IMG/VR virus record: IMGVR_UViG_3300030060_003087
Span: 1-44,307 of that record
Reading direction: 5' to 3' (one strand)
Length of the DNA: 44,307 bases
Source: a virus
The notes below the pieces were generated by a model. The model ran no database searches. It was not told the origin of the DNA and was given only the letters and a program-made list of their open reading frames with translations. The position numbers were made by a program, and so were the translations under genes. This document shows, piece by piece, positions 34,559 to 41,876 of the stretch (positions are counted from its first letter, which is position 1; every line of letters starts with the position of its first letter).

Positions 34559-35439
34559 AATGGATAGGTCAACATATATGGAGTTTAATATCTAGGTTTA
34601 GATCTGATGTTTATTTAGAAAACCTAACTGAATCTGCTCAAGACCATGTTGTTGGTGTAGATGCTAGTGGTAAACTATATAAGCAAGATGTGGCAAGTGG
34701 AGATATCACATCTGTAACTGCTGGAACAAACTGCTCTGGTGGTGGAAGTTCAGGTGATGTAACTATAAATGTTGACGACGCTTTTTTAATCAACTCAGGT
34801 GATGATACAACATCTGGAGTTGTAACTGCAGGTGGATTTACTACTGGCACAACAGTTATCACAGATGATTCTGTAGCTATGGCATCTGGTATTATAAACT
34901 GCTCTGGAACAGCTGAAGTAGCAGGAACAACTGTTACGTTAGATTCAGGTGCTAATATAGAATTAGAAGTTGGTGCTGCAACTAATTATGTGAATACAAC
35001 AGGGTTGTATAGAGGAAGTAACATAGGTGTAATTCAAGATCTTTATATTCCAGTTTTACCTCAAGATTTTGTAGCAGCATCTAGTTATAGGTTTTATCCA
35101 AACATGGCGACTGATGGAAGGAGTATGGCGCCAAGCTCTGCTTCAACTGGTTACATTGCACAGAAAATGATACCAAAGGGATATACAGCATCTACATTTA
35201 GAGTAAATGGAGTTGATGGTGGTAGTACTACAGCGAGTTTTACAGCTTATGAAAATGATATTGATGGTACAGCCGCTGTTGCGGTTACTTTGATATTTAA
35301 TTTTAATACAGACCAAGCTGTTATCACAGGAAGAGACATTGTTGGAGATGGTGAAAAGTTTTGTACAATATTTTTTAACCCAGGCGATACAACTGATATA
35401 ATATACGGAGGTAAAATAACAATAGCAAAAACAACATAG
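34555..35439 (+). CDS. Tail fibre protein
   Basis: A 294-residue protein. It starts MKWIGQHIWSLISRFRSDVYLENL, an N-terminal form that I recall in fibre proteins of marine phages, probably the virion-anchoring part. The middle is Gly/Thr/Ser-rich with repeating strand-turn units (DVTINVDDAFLINSGDDTTSG; GTTVITDDSVAMAS), which could be a trimeric beta-shaft. Residues about 155-294 form a compact beta domain (DLYIPVLPQDFVAASSYRFYPN to the end) that could bind the receptor. It starts in an ATGA overlap and is followed at 5 bases by the next gene. Confidence 0.6.
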   Translation: MKWIGQHIWSLISRFRSDVYLENLTESAQDHVVGVDASGKLYKQDVASGDITSVTAGTNCSGGGSSGDVTINVDDAFLINSGDDTTSGVVTAGGFTTGTTVITDDSVAMASGIINCSGTAEVAGTTVTLDSGANIELEVGAATNYVNTTGLYRGSNIGVIQDLYIPVLPQDFVAASSYRFYPNMATDGRSMAPSSASTGYIAQKMIPKGYTASTFRVNGVDGGSTTASFTAYENDIDGTAAVAVTLIFNFNTDQAVITGRDIVGDGEKFCTIFFNPGDTTDIIYGGKITIAKTT

Positions 35440-35443
35440 ATAA

Positions 35444-35776
35444 ATGCTAAAATTTTTAAAATTTACGGGAAACACCACTGACACAGATTTATTATCTACG
35501 TCTTCTAAAACTACTAACGATAGTAGTATCACTGTAAATAGAATACTAATAACAAACACTCACGATAGCAACGAGTTAACTGTAGACAGACTTTACATAG
35601 ATGATACAACTAATGAATACGATATTATAGCTAATGTTAAAATACCGGTTGGAGCAAGCTTGTTATTAGATGAGGATATAGTTTCTACTGGTATAGATTT
35701 TATTAAACAAAAAAATAAATTTCAATTAAAATTAACAACAACAGGTGGTGCTAACTGCGCTTTAATAATAAAGTAA
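35444..35776 (+). CDS. Small virion-type protein
   Basis: A 110-residue beta-rich protein (LKFLKFTGNTTDTDLLSTSSK, then NRILITNTHDSNELTVDRLYIDD, VKIPVGASLLLDEDI, LKLTTTGGANCALIIK). Such proteins, with strands and an IPVGASLLLDEDI turn, are found near fibre genes in marine phages as I recall and probably make a small beta-sandwich that could decorate the head or fibre. It stands between the fibre gene and the lysis candidate. Function not shown. Confidence 0.5.
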   Translation: MLKFLKFTGNTTDTDLLSTSSKTTNDSSITVNRILITNTHDSNELTVDRLYIDDTTNEYDIIANVKIPVGASLLLDEDIVSTGIDFIKQKNKFQLKLTTTGGANCALIIK

Positions 35777-35777
35777 T

Positions 35778-36269
35778 ATGAACTTAGAAGTAATTAGATT
35801 TTCCAGTGGTACTGATAGTACTAATGGAATATTATTTGAAACAATACAACAAGGAAACGAAATAGATGGTATATTTAAACAAAAAAAATTCTTAGCGTAT
35901 ACACTAGAAGATGAACAGCGTAATGAAAAGGTTTATGGAGAAACTAGAATACCTAATGGAACATACAAGTTGGGTCTTAGAAAAGTTGGTGGATATCATG
36001 CAAAATATTCTAAACGCTTTTCTCATATTCATATTGGTATGCTTCACGTGCTTGACGTTCCTGGTTTTGAGTACATACTTATTCACTGTGGAAATACTGA
36101 TGAACACACAGCAGGGTGTTTACTTGTCGGGGACTCACAAGAAAATAACCAAATCACGACGGACGGTTTTATAGGTAAATCAACTCAAGCGTATAAAAGA
36201 ATTTATCCACGTATAGCAGAAGCTATTGAGTGTGGAGAGAAAGTTACAATAACATATAAGACTATCTAA
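35778..36269 (+). CDS. DUF5675-like protein, lysis enzyme candidate
   Basis: A 163-residue protein. Its core, LAYTLEDEQRNEK near residues 39-51, RIPNGTYKLGLRKVGGYHAKYS at 57-77 and IHCGNTDEHTAGCLLVG at 102-118, matches the DUF5675 family as I know it. The last motif, His103 with T-A-G-C114 (H-x-G-N-x(3-4)-T-x-G-C), resembles the catalytic His/Cys arrangement of L,D-transpeptidase-like folds, so attack on or remodelling of peptidoglycan is plausible. Phages often place the family near holins and spanins. No signal peptide is present, so release would depend on a holin. Catalysis is inference. The stop overlaps the next start (TAATG at 36267-36271). Confidence 0.6.
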   Translation: MNLEVIRFSSGTDSTNGILFETIQQGNEIDGIFKQKKFLAYTLEDEQRNEKVYGETRIPNGTYKLGLRKVGGYHAKYSKRFSHIHIGMLHVLDVPGFEYILIHCGNTDEHTAGCLLVGDSQENNQITTDGFIGKSTQAYKRIYPRIAEAIECGEKVTITYKTI

Positions 36270-36397
36270 TGGCCAAGAAAGTTTATACATTTGAAAAAAA
36301 GAAACGTGTAAAAAGAGGTGTACACGCTAAATCAAAGACCTCAAAATTTAAAGGTAGTAGTAACTACAAAAAAGCATATAACGGACAAGGAAAATGA
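36269..36397 (+). CDS. Small highly basic protein (42 residues)
   Basis: A 42-residue protein starting in a TAATG overlap and ending in an ATGA overlap. It is very basic (KKKRVKRGVHAKSKTSKFKG and a final YKKAYNGQGK). The RGVHAKSKTSKxKGSxNYKK outline is conserved in small proteins of Bacteroidota phages as I recall. It probably binds nucleic acid. It immediately precedes the outer-membrane-type gene. Tight overlaps on both sides favour a real gene. Confidence 0.55.
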   Translation: MAKKVYTFEKKKRVKRGVHAKSKTSKFKGSSNYKKAYNGQGK

Positions 36398-37446
36398 AAA
36401 AATTAATTATATTATTTTTATTGATTAGTACTATTTGTACTGCTCAAATAAAAGACTTCTTTAAATACTCAACGTTCTATACATCGATGACGATGGGTAC
36501 GTCGTTTGTAGAAACAGAAGACTATACTGCTGTCGACAAAGGGTATGAAGATGTTACAGAAATTAATCCATATGATTACAACTTAACAATTGGTATAAGA
36601 AAAATCGCGCGTATGGATTATGAATACAAAGTTAAGACATGGTACTACGGAACAGAAGATGGTGTAAGTGATAATGTGACGATAGGTAATGCTGTTGGTT
36701 GGGAATACTTACTCAACTATTCTTTTATTCGGGAACGTGGAGAAAAGTTTAATAATCAAAACGTTTGGTTAAGATATTTAGGTAACAGTTGTGTTACTAA
36801 AATGCAATACACAGATAACCAAAGAGTTAATTTAAGGTTTGGGTCATTTGACACTAGATTTAGATTAACAAAAGGTAATTGGGATTTTACTATTGGTGCT
36901 GTTGCTAGAATACACCCAGTGTATGGTGTAACTCCAATAGATGATTTTTGGGTACCAGGAGAAAATACATTTCAAGATCTAGCAGAAGACTTTGGTTATG
37001 CGTCAGAACCTTGGATTCAAGGATTTTATATCGACCAGAATTGGTACGATGTTAGTGGTGGAGACTCACTCCTGATCGCTACCTCTAATGACGAGTTCTT
37101 CCACCACTATTTCGGCGACGCTGTTGCTAGGTTTAACGAGCGTGAGCTTGAAAAATTAGGTTTACAAAGAGAGCTTAGTGCTGTTGTGGGTTTAGCTTAC
37201 TACAAGTACACACCTAAACTATGGTTGCACTTTTGGTTAAACTGCTTGCCACTACATTACGGTTTAGACAAATACTCATTTGAATATGGAGAAGAAAAAT
37301 ATGACAACATCGAGTGGGATGCTGGTGTTGTATTCGGCTCAAGGATCACTAAATCACTTGGGATGTTTATTGAAGGAACTCACATGAAGTATTGGAATAA
37401 ACCAGTATATGAAGTGAAGTTTGGTTTTAACTATTTAATACTTTAA
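36394..37446 (+). CDS. Secreted outer-membrane-type beta-barrel protein
   Basis: A 350-residue protein. Residues 1-19 are a signal peptide (MKKLIILFLLISTICTAQ), with the A-Q end common in Flavobacteriia. The mature part has many 8-12-residue amphipathic strands rich in Tyr, Trp and Phe (MDYEYKVKTWYYG; VNLRFGSFDTRFRLTKG; NWDFTIGAVARIHP; VVGLAYYKYTPKLWLHFWLN; VYEVKFGFNYLIL at the end), in hairpins with short polar turns, as in outer-membrane barrels. The final strand ends L-I-L rather than F. A phage-made outer-membrane protein could block the receptor against other phages, alter uptake or help lysis. The gene follows a small basic gene and precedes the leader-peptide proteins. No exact family identified. 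Confidence 0.6.
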   Translation: MKKLIILFLLISTICTAQIKDFFKYSTFYTSMTMGTSFVETEDYTAVDKGYEDVTEINPYDYNLTIGIRKIARMDYEYKVKTWYYGTEDGVSDNVTIGNAVGWEYLLNYSFIRERGEKFNNQNVWLRYLGNSCVTKMQYTDNQRVNLRFGSFDTRFRLTKGNWDFTIGAVARIHPVYGVTPIDDFWVPGENTFQDLAEDFGYASEPWIQGFYIDQNWYDVSGGDSLLIATSNDEFFHHYFGDAVARFNERELEKLGLQRELSAVVGLAYYKYTPKLWLHFWLNCLPLHYGLDKYSFEYGEEKYDNIEWDAGVVFGSRITKSLGMFIEGTHMKYWNKPVYEVKFGFNYLIL

Positions 37447-37448
37447 CT

Positions 37449-37898
37449 ATGGCGTTTAAAATGAAAGGCTTTTCTGGTTTTAAAAGAGTTGATCCATATG
37501 CTGATCAAAAAGCTGCAAAACAAGATTATTATAAAAAAGAAAAGGATAAAAAAGAAAATTATTACAAAGAGAAAAAAGGTGTAGAAAAAGAACCAGAAGT
37601 TAACACTAGAAAAAAGTTTAAAGATACTAAGGTTGGTAAATTTATAGGCGTAGGCCAAGGAGATAAAAGAAAAGTTAATAGAGCAAAAAGATTAATAAGA
37701 AAAAACGTTGGTAATACCACTGTGGATTCACCTGTTTACAATGAGCGTAAATTTAAAAGATCAGACAGAAAAGTAAACAAAGCTGTAGATTTATTACGTA
37801 AAACTGGTAAATCAGAGGAAGAGATAGAAATCGCAACTGGAGCTGGTGGCTATAAACCAGCTATTGAATACGCGAGAAAAAAGAAAAAGAAAAAATAA
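37449..37898 (+). CDS. Lys-rich protein with MAFKMKG leader (member A)
   Basis: A 149-residue protein of which 36 residues are Lys. The N-terminus MAFKMKGFSGFK is shared with the proteins at 38699, 39727 and 42488. Residues 20-60 are a charged helix (KKEKDKKENYYKEKKG), residues about 94-97 hold DSPV, and the end is a run of Lys. There is no signal peptide or enzyme motif. High positive charge in the host cytoplasm suggests nucleic-acid binding, and the shared leader suggests a common fate such as packaging into the head (inference). It starts 2 bases after the outer-membrane gene stop. Confidence 0.6.
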   Translation: MAFKMKGFSGFKRVDPYADQKAAKQDYYKKEKDKKENYYKEKKGVEKEPEVNTRKKFKDTKVGKFIGVGQGDKRKVNRAKRLIRKNVGNTTVDSPVYNERKFKRSDRKVNKAVDLLRKTGKSEEEIEIATGAGGYKPAIEYARKKKKKK

Positions 37899-37916
37899 AT
37901 AAAAAAATTTAATACT

Positions 37917-38696
37917 ATGAAGAAATATATTATAATACTGTTTGCGTTTATTAGCTCGTTCGTTAATGCGCAAGAATACGATTTTCAACAATTATGTTTA
38001 GACTGCGCTGAAGCAGAAGGTTATTACTGTGGAGATGATCCAGCTAACTGGACTCAATACGCGCCAATGGGTTGCGTGCAAAACTCTTGGTTAAATGATG
38101 GTTGGATAGACTGCGTGGATGAAGGTGATGAAAACGGTGCTGTTCCAACAACCGCTGAAGAATGTGCTCCACAGCCACCGCTACCTTGTGATACAGTATA
38201 TGTTGATATTCCTGTTATAGAAATAGATACTATTGAGGTTGAAGTACCATTTTATATATATGAAACAGTAATTCAATTTGATACAATAGTTGAAACCGAA
38301 TATATAACAAACATCGTTATAGACACGTTTGAGATTGAAACTTTTGTTCCAGAATACATTTATATAACTGACACGGTTTTTGTTTACGAGGATGTATTAG
38401 ATACATTATATATTGATGTTATTGAATATGTTGACGTTGTTGTTTACGACACGATAGTAGAAACACAAACTGAATATATAGAAATATTTGTAGTTGATAC
38501 AGTTGTAGAATACATTGAAGTGATAAACACAGAGTACATAGACTGTGATTCAGGCTTGCCTTGTAATTCCGCTATTATGGAGATAGTAGATAAATCTAAA
38601 ACAAATGGTGTAATATATAATATAAAGGGACAAGCGGTTCAAGTAAGAGAAGGCCTGTACATTGAAGACGGAAAAATTAATTATAAAATAAAGTAA
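37917..38696 (+). CDS. Secreted acidic repeat protein with T9SS-like C-terminus
   Basis: A 259-residue protein. Residues 1-19 are a signal peptide ending NAQ. Residues 27-83 have seven Cys and a WLNDGWIDCVDEGDE segment that resembles the calcium-binding end of an LDL-receptor class A module. Residues 91-208 are a low-complexity stretch of Asp, Glu, Ile, Val, Thr and Tyr with eight hDT[IVLF] units (CDTVYV, IDTIEV, FDTIVE, IDTFEI, TDTVFV, LDTLYI, YDTIVE, VDTVVE) and repeated TEYI. Residues 231-259 (GVIYNIKGQAV...GLYIEDGKINYKIK) resemble the C-terminal sorting domain of the Bacteroidota type IX secretion system, which anchors proteins at the cell surface. Surface display in infected cells is inferred. 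It sits between two Lys-rich leader proteins. Confidence 0.6.
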   Translation: MKKYIIILFAFISSFVNAQEYDFQQLCLDCAEAEGYYCGDDPANWTQYAPMGCVQNSWLNDGWIDCVDEGDENGAVPTTAEECAPQPPLPCDTVYVDIPVIEIDTIEVEVPFYIYETVIQFDTIVETEYITNIVIDTFEIETFVPEYIYITDTVFVYEDVLDTLYIDVIEYVDVVVYDTIVETQTEYIEIFVVDTVVEYIEVINTEYIDCDSGLPCNSAIMEIVDKSKTNGVIYNIKGQAVQVREGLYIEDGKINYKIK

Positions 38697-38698
38697 CT

Positions 38699-38974
38699 AT
38701 GCCATTTAAACTAAAGGGGTTTTCGGGTTTTAAGTCTAAAAAGAAAACTGGTAAAAAAAACATACAAGCTAAAGTAGATAAAACTAAAGTTTATAATCCT
38801 ACTCTTTTAACTGATAGAGAAAAGTTTTTACTTGCTGAATCGAATAGATTGCAAGCTAATAAAAATAGGAAAGATGGAAAATTTGATCCTCATCCATCAG
38901 GGGGAGGACCAGATAAATATGGTGGACCAGTAGGTACATCAACTAAAGTATCAAAAAAATATAGAATAAAATAA
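38699..38974 (+). CDS. Lys-rich protein with MPFKLKG leader (member B)
   Basis: A 91-residue basic protein beginning MPFKLKGFSGFKSKKKTGKK, nearly the same first 12 residues as the protein at 37449. The rest has a helix (FLLAESNRLQANKNRKDG) and ends with GGGPDKYGGPVGTSTKVSKKYR; the GP-x-KYGG motif recurs at the end of the protein at 40479. There is no signal peptide. The two shared motifs link it to other genes of this block. Function unknown. It starts 2 bases after the previous stop, so it is in the same transcript. Confidence 0.55.
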   Translation: MPFKLKGFSGFKSKKKTGKKNIQAKVDKTKVYNPTLLTDREKFLLAESNRLQANKNRKDGKFDPHPSGGGPDKYGGPVGTSTKVSKKYRIK

Positions 38975-38975
38975 A

Positions 38976-39320
38976 ATGGCAAAAGAACTATCAGAAGACA
39001 GTAAATTTCAAATAAGCATTAAAACACTAGTTGGTATTGTCGTGGCTGTTGCTACGGTGATATCAGCTTACTTTGGTTTAATGAGTACTATTAACTCTAA
39101 GTTTAACGATCTAGAAGTTAAAGTACAAGAAGCTTTAGAAAAACCAGTACCAGGAACAGGTACATACACTATTGATATGGGTGATCCAGCAGCTACTAAC
39201 ACTTGGCCGCCAACTCGCATGGAGTTTAACATGAAGGATCAAATGGCTCGTAATCAAATTGACGCGTTAGTAAAGGAAGTTGATGAGTTGAAAGACGAAA
39301 TAAAACTATTAAGACAATGA
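38976..39320 (+). CDS. Membrane-anchored coiled-coil protein (spanin-like topology)
   Basis: A 114-residue protein. Residues 1-14 are polar (MAKELSEDSKFQIS), residues about 17-38 are one hydrophobic helix (LVGIVVAVATVISAYFGLM), residues 39-60 are charged, and a Gly/Pro/Thr-rich linker (PVPGTGTYTIDMGDPAATNTWPP) leads to a C-terminal coiled coil (NQIDALVKEVDELKDEIKLL). This N-in topology with a periplasmic coiled coil is that of inner-membrane spanins and some other lysis or envelope proteins. It overlaps the next gene by 4 bases (ATGA), so the two membrane-linked products are coupled. No family identified. Confidence 0.5.
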   Translation: MAKELSEDSKFQISIKTLVGIVVAVATVISAYFGLMSTINSKFNDLEVKVQEALEKPVPGTGTYTIDMGDPAATNTWPPTRMEFNMKDQMARNQIDALVKEVDELKDEIKLLRQ

Positions 39321-39724
39321 AAAAAAGAATAGACGTTACAACTTGGGCGTATGTTGCTACTATAGTAATAATATATTTTCTAGGCACAGCAATGGGTTTA
39401 GCTCAAGAGGTTATTACCGCTAGTAATTTTGATAGTAAAATAGCTAAAGATATTTCTGTAGTAGAATTTTGGGCTGATTGGAATAAACAAAATCAATTTG
39501 AAGAAATAAATAAATTAAAAGAAGCTAGTAAATATAGAGTTGATATAATGCATTGCTCTGATTTACAAGCTGAGTACAATATAACAGCTATACCTACAAT
39601 TGTTATATTCGACAATGGTGTGGAAAAATGTAGGTTTAACGCAAACATTATGTTTCAATTAGAGGCTGATAAAAAAGTTATACAAAATTCTATTGATACA
39701 ATAATACTAAATAAATTTCAATAA
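39317..39724 (+). CDS. Exported thioredoxin-fold protein lacking CxxC
   Basis: A 135-residue protein. Residues 5-30 form a hydrophobic signal peptide or anchor (WAYVATIVIIYFLGTAMGLAQ). Residues 33-135 have the thioredoxin layout: VVEFWADWNKQN at 48-59, YRVDIMHCSDLQAEYNITAIPTIVIFDNG at 73-101 with the cis-Pro at 93, and a final helix. In active thioredoxins the first motif is FWAxWCxxC; here the two cysteines are Asn56 and Asn59, so the redox activity is lost, while Cys80 and Cys103 lie elsewhere. The fold may act as a binding or chaperone module in the periplasm (inference). It follows the coiled-coil membrane protein by overlap. Confidence 0.65.
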   Translation: MKKRIDVTTWAYVATIVIIYFLGTAMGLAQEVITASNFDSKIAKDISVVEFWADWNKQNQFEEINKLKEASKYRVDIMHCSDLQAEYNITAIPTIVIFDNGVEKCRFNANIMFQLEADKKVIQNSIDTIILNKFQ

Positions 39725-39726
39725 TT

Positions 39727-40476
39727 ATGGCATTTAAAATGAAAGCGGGTAAAGAAGGACCCATGAGAAAAAACTTCGGAGATGCAGTTACGCCAATGAA
39801 TTTTAATGCTGGATTAAAAGCGGCATCAAAAGCTGGTAAACTAGATAACAATCCTAAATTTAAAGCAGCTGTTGATAAAGCTCCTGTTAAACTAAAGAAA
39901 GATGGAGTTACAACTGGTACTATGGATAAGCTTGATAAATTAAAATATTTAAACAAATCAACTAAAAGAATGGTTAATAAGGCTAAAGATATTGTAAAAA
40001 ATAATCCAGAAGTCTTAGCTATTGGACCAGCTGGCTTGGCTATTTCTAAGGCAATTAAAAAAACAAAAAGTAAAAAAAATAAAGAAGTAAAAAATCAACA
40101 AGGTTTACAAGGTGGACTTAATGAGGGTTCTCCTAAAAAATTTATAGGTAAAGCTTTGGGTGGTGCTTTAAGTGGTGCTTTAGGTGGAGGTGGTGGATTA
40201 CCACCTGGAGTTAGTATGGGTTTAGGCGCATTAGGTGGTTTACTTAACAGAAAAAGAAAAAAAGGAAAAGGAGTTGCTGTTAGACCAGCTCCAATGCTGC
40301 TTAAAGAAACAGGAGGTTCAGTTGACGCGGTGGATAAGAAAAAACAAAGAAAATTAAAAAGAAAGTTAAAAAAGCTTGATAGAGAACACAATAGAGATGC
40401 TAGAAAAACTGAAGGCTCTAAACTAAGACAAGCTATTAGAAGAAATTTTGGTAAGAACAGATCTAAAAAATCATAA
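39727..40476 (+). CDS. Lys-rich protein with MAFKMK leader (member C)
   Basis: A 249-residue highly basic protein beginning MAFKMKAGKEGPM. The first half is Ala/Lys/Asn-rich with several short helices. A Gly-rich segment at about 138-172 (SPKKFIGKALGGALSGALGGGGGLPPG) includes SPKK, a motif known from histone H1-type tails to bind the minor groove of A+T-rich DNA. The C-terminal third is almost pure Lys/Arg (KKKQRKLKRKLKKLDREHNRDARK). Nucleic-acid binding is very likely by charge alone. It starts 2 bases after the thioredoxin-like gene. Confidence 0.55.
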   Translation: MAFKMKAGKEGPMRKNFGDAVTPMNFNAGLKAASKAGKLDNNPKFKAAVDKAPVKLKKDGVTTGTMDKLDKLKYLNKSTKRMVNKAKDIVKNNPEVLAIGPAGLAISKAIKKTKSKKNKEVKNQQGLQGGLNEGSPKKFIGKALGGALSGALGGGGGLPPGVSMGLGALGGLLNRKRKKGKGVAVRPAPMLLKETGGSVDAVDKKKQRKLKRKLKKLDREHNRDARKTEGSKLRQAIRRNFGKNRSKKS

Positions 40477-40478
40477 CT

Positions 40479-40799
40479 ATGGCTTACATACAGAAAAATA
40501 ATCCTATACCTAGAACTGGTTGCGGTAGACGTCGTATGGAGCAGATGACTAATCCTTTTAAAATAAGTAAAGCTTCTCTCTCTAAGGTTTCTACTCAATT
40601 AAAAAAAGCTAGCAAACTACACGCTGATCAAGCTAGTAAAATAGATAAAGCTATTGATAGTCCTATGAAAAAAATAAGTGGACCATGTAAAGCCGCGGCT
40701 AAGCGTAAGTTTAAAGTGTGGCCAAGTGCTTATGCTTCTGGTTGGGGCGTAAGATGCACTAAAGCTGGTGGTCCTAGTAAATATGGAGGTAGTAAGTAA
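40479..40799 (+). CDS. Small basic protein with MAYIQK leader and DUF5872-like tail
   Basis: A 106-residue protein starting MAYIQKNNPIPRTGCGRRRM, a leader shared with those at 41876 and 42151. Residues about 61-67 hold DSPMKK. The C-terminal part, GPCKAAAKRKFKVWPSAYASGWGVRC, resembles DUF5872, a small domain found in phages and giant viruses (from memory), and is followed by GGPSKYGG. Charge suggests nucleic-acid binding. It shares DSP(L/M)KK with the next protein, which suggests shared function or localisation. Start and previous stop are 2 bases apart. Confidence 0.55.
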   Translation: MAYIQKNNPIPRTGCGRRRMEQMTNPFKISKASLSKVSTQLKKASKLHADQASKIDKAIDSPMKKISGPCKAAAKRKFKVWPSAYASGWGVRCTKAGGPSKYGGSK

Positions 40800-41341
40800 T
40801 GGCTAAGAAAACATCTAAGTCAATCACTTGGCATGACTCAGACGCGCCAGATGCTAAAGGTAAATTTAAAGAATTAGCACCAAACGCTTTAGCGTCATGG
40901 CTTATTAAAACTAGAAAAGGTAACTTATCTAAAATAATAAGTAGTTTAAATCAACAGTACGTTTTTAATAGAGGTAAAAAACCTAGCTATGCTCGTAAGA
41001 TGAAAACAGTTATGAACATAGTTAGAAAACGTTTAGGTAAAAAAGAAGATTCACCTCTTAAAAAAGATCCACTAGTTGGAACAGGTAAAAAACCTAAAGG
41101 TAGTGGAAGAAGATTATATACAGATGAAAATCCTAAAGATACTGTTGGTATTAAGTTTGCAACAGTAGCTGATGCTAGAAAGACTATAGCTAAAGTTATG
41201 AATATAAACAAACCATATGCTAGAAAGGTACAGATATTAACTGTGTTAGAACAGAGAGCTAAAGTTATGGGTAAAATGGAACAAGCTAGATTAGCTAAAG
41301 CTGCTAAAGCTAAATTAAAAAAGCAAAATAAAAATGTTTAA
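40799..41341 (+). CDS. Basic protein with DUF5824-like domain
   Basis: A 180-residue Lys-rich protein. Residues 10-78 are one helical region (WHDSDAPDAKGKFKELAPNALASWLIKTRKGN, then YARKMKTVMNIVRKRLGK). Residues about 83-88 hold DSPLKK. Then GTGKKPKGSGRRLYTDENPKDTVGIKF, a pattern I associate with DUF5824, is followed by a C-terminal helix with an Ala/Lys-rich end. It begins in a TAATG overlap with the previous gene and overlaps the PAP2 gene by 8 bases. The function of the domain is unknown. Basic nature and SPLKK suggest DNA contact (inference). Confidence 0.55.
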   Translation: MAKKTSKSITWHDSDAPDAKGKFKELAPNALASWLIKTRKGNLSKIISSLNQQYVFNRGKKPSYARKMKTVMNIVRKRLGKKEDSPLKKDPLVGTGKKPKGSGRRLYTDENPKDTVGIKFATVADARKTIAKVMNINKPYARKVQILTVLEQRAKVMGKMEQARLAKAAKAKLKKQNKNV

Positions 41342-41876
41342 AGGTTTTGATATAGATAAGTTTAAAAATATAAAACCGCCTTCTGATAATTCTTTTAATA
41401 CAATGCAGGAGGTAAAGCAACTTAATACTATACCTATGAACAAAACATCTGTTCAACGGTATGATAACATAGAAAAAACATTTGCTGATATAGCTGCTAA
41501 AAATAATATAACTAACTATGACTCTAAGTTAGTTGGTGATTTGATAAAAAAATCTGCACCTATAGTAACTAAATTAAAAAAACATTTCAATAGGCCTAGA
41601 CCTAAAGTTATAGCCAAAAAGTTAGGTATTAATATGCAAGACTACGAAATGAACTCTATGAAAACACCATCATATCCTAGTGGTCACTCAACTCAAGGTG
41701 TATTAATCGGTAAAGTGCTGGCAGATAAGTTTCCTAAAGCATCAAAAGAATTTATCAAAGCTGGTAAAAAAATATCTGATAGTAGAAGAACAGCTAAAGC
41801 TCATTATAAATCTGATAGTATAATGGGTGAAAAGTTAGGTGAAGCAATGTATCAACACGTAAAAGATAAAGTGTAA
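41334..41876 (+). CDS. PAP2-family phosphatase (soluble)
   Basis: A 180-residue protein with all three signature motifs of the PAP2 / class A acid phosphatase superfamily at correct spacing: KX6RP at residues 82-90 (K82 to R89-P90), PSGH at 115-118, and SRX5HX3D at 150-161 (S150, R151, H157, D161). These bind the phosphate and supply the catalytic His pair. There is no signal peptide and no clear membrane helix, so it is probably cytoplasmic or delivered in another way; lipid-linked or soluble phosphate esters are possible substrates. PAP2 in a phage structural-side block is unusual. It overlaps the previous gene by 8 bases and the following start by 1 (TAATG). Confidence 0.78.
   Translation: MFKGFDIDKFKNIKPPSDNSFNTMQEVKQLNTIPMNKTSVQRYDNIEKTFADIAAKNNITNYDSKLVGDLIKKSAPIVTKLKKHFNRPRPKVIAKKLGINMQDYEMNSMKTPSYPSGHSTQGVLIGKVLADKFPKASKEFIKAGKKISDSRRTAKAHYKSDSIMGEKLGEAMYQHVKDKV

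Noticed and set aside
35143-35559. Minus-strand open frame of 138 codons, Cys/Ser-rich
   Set aside because: Spans two well-supported plus-strand genes; composition is that of antisense Thr/Ala codons.
40095-40598. Minus-strand open frame of 167 codons rich in Pro and Leu
   Set aside because: It is the antisense of the Gly/Lys-rich leader protein gene (GGT/AAA read as Pro/Phe), with no plausible start context.
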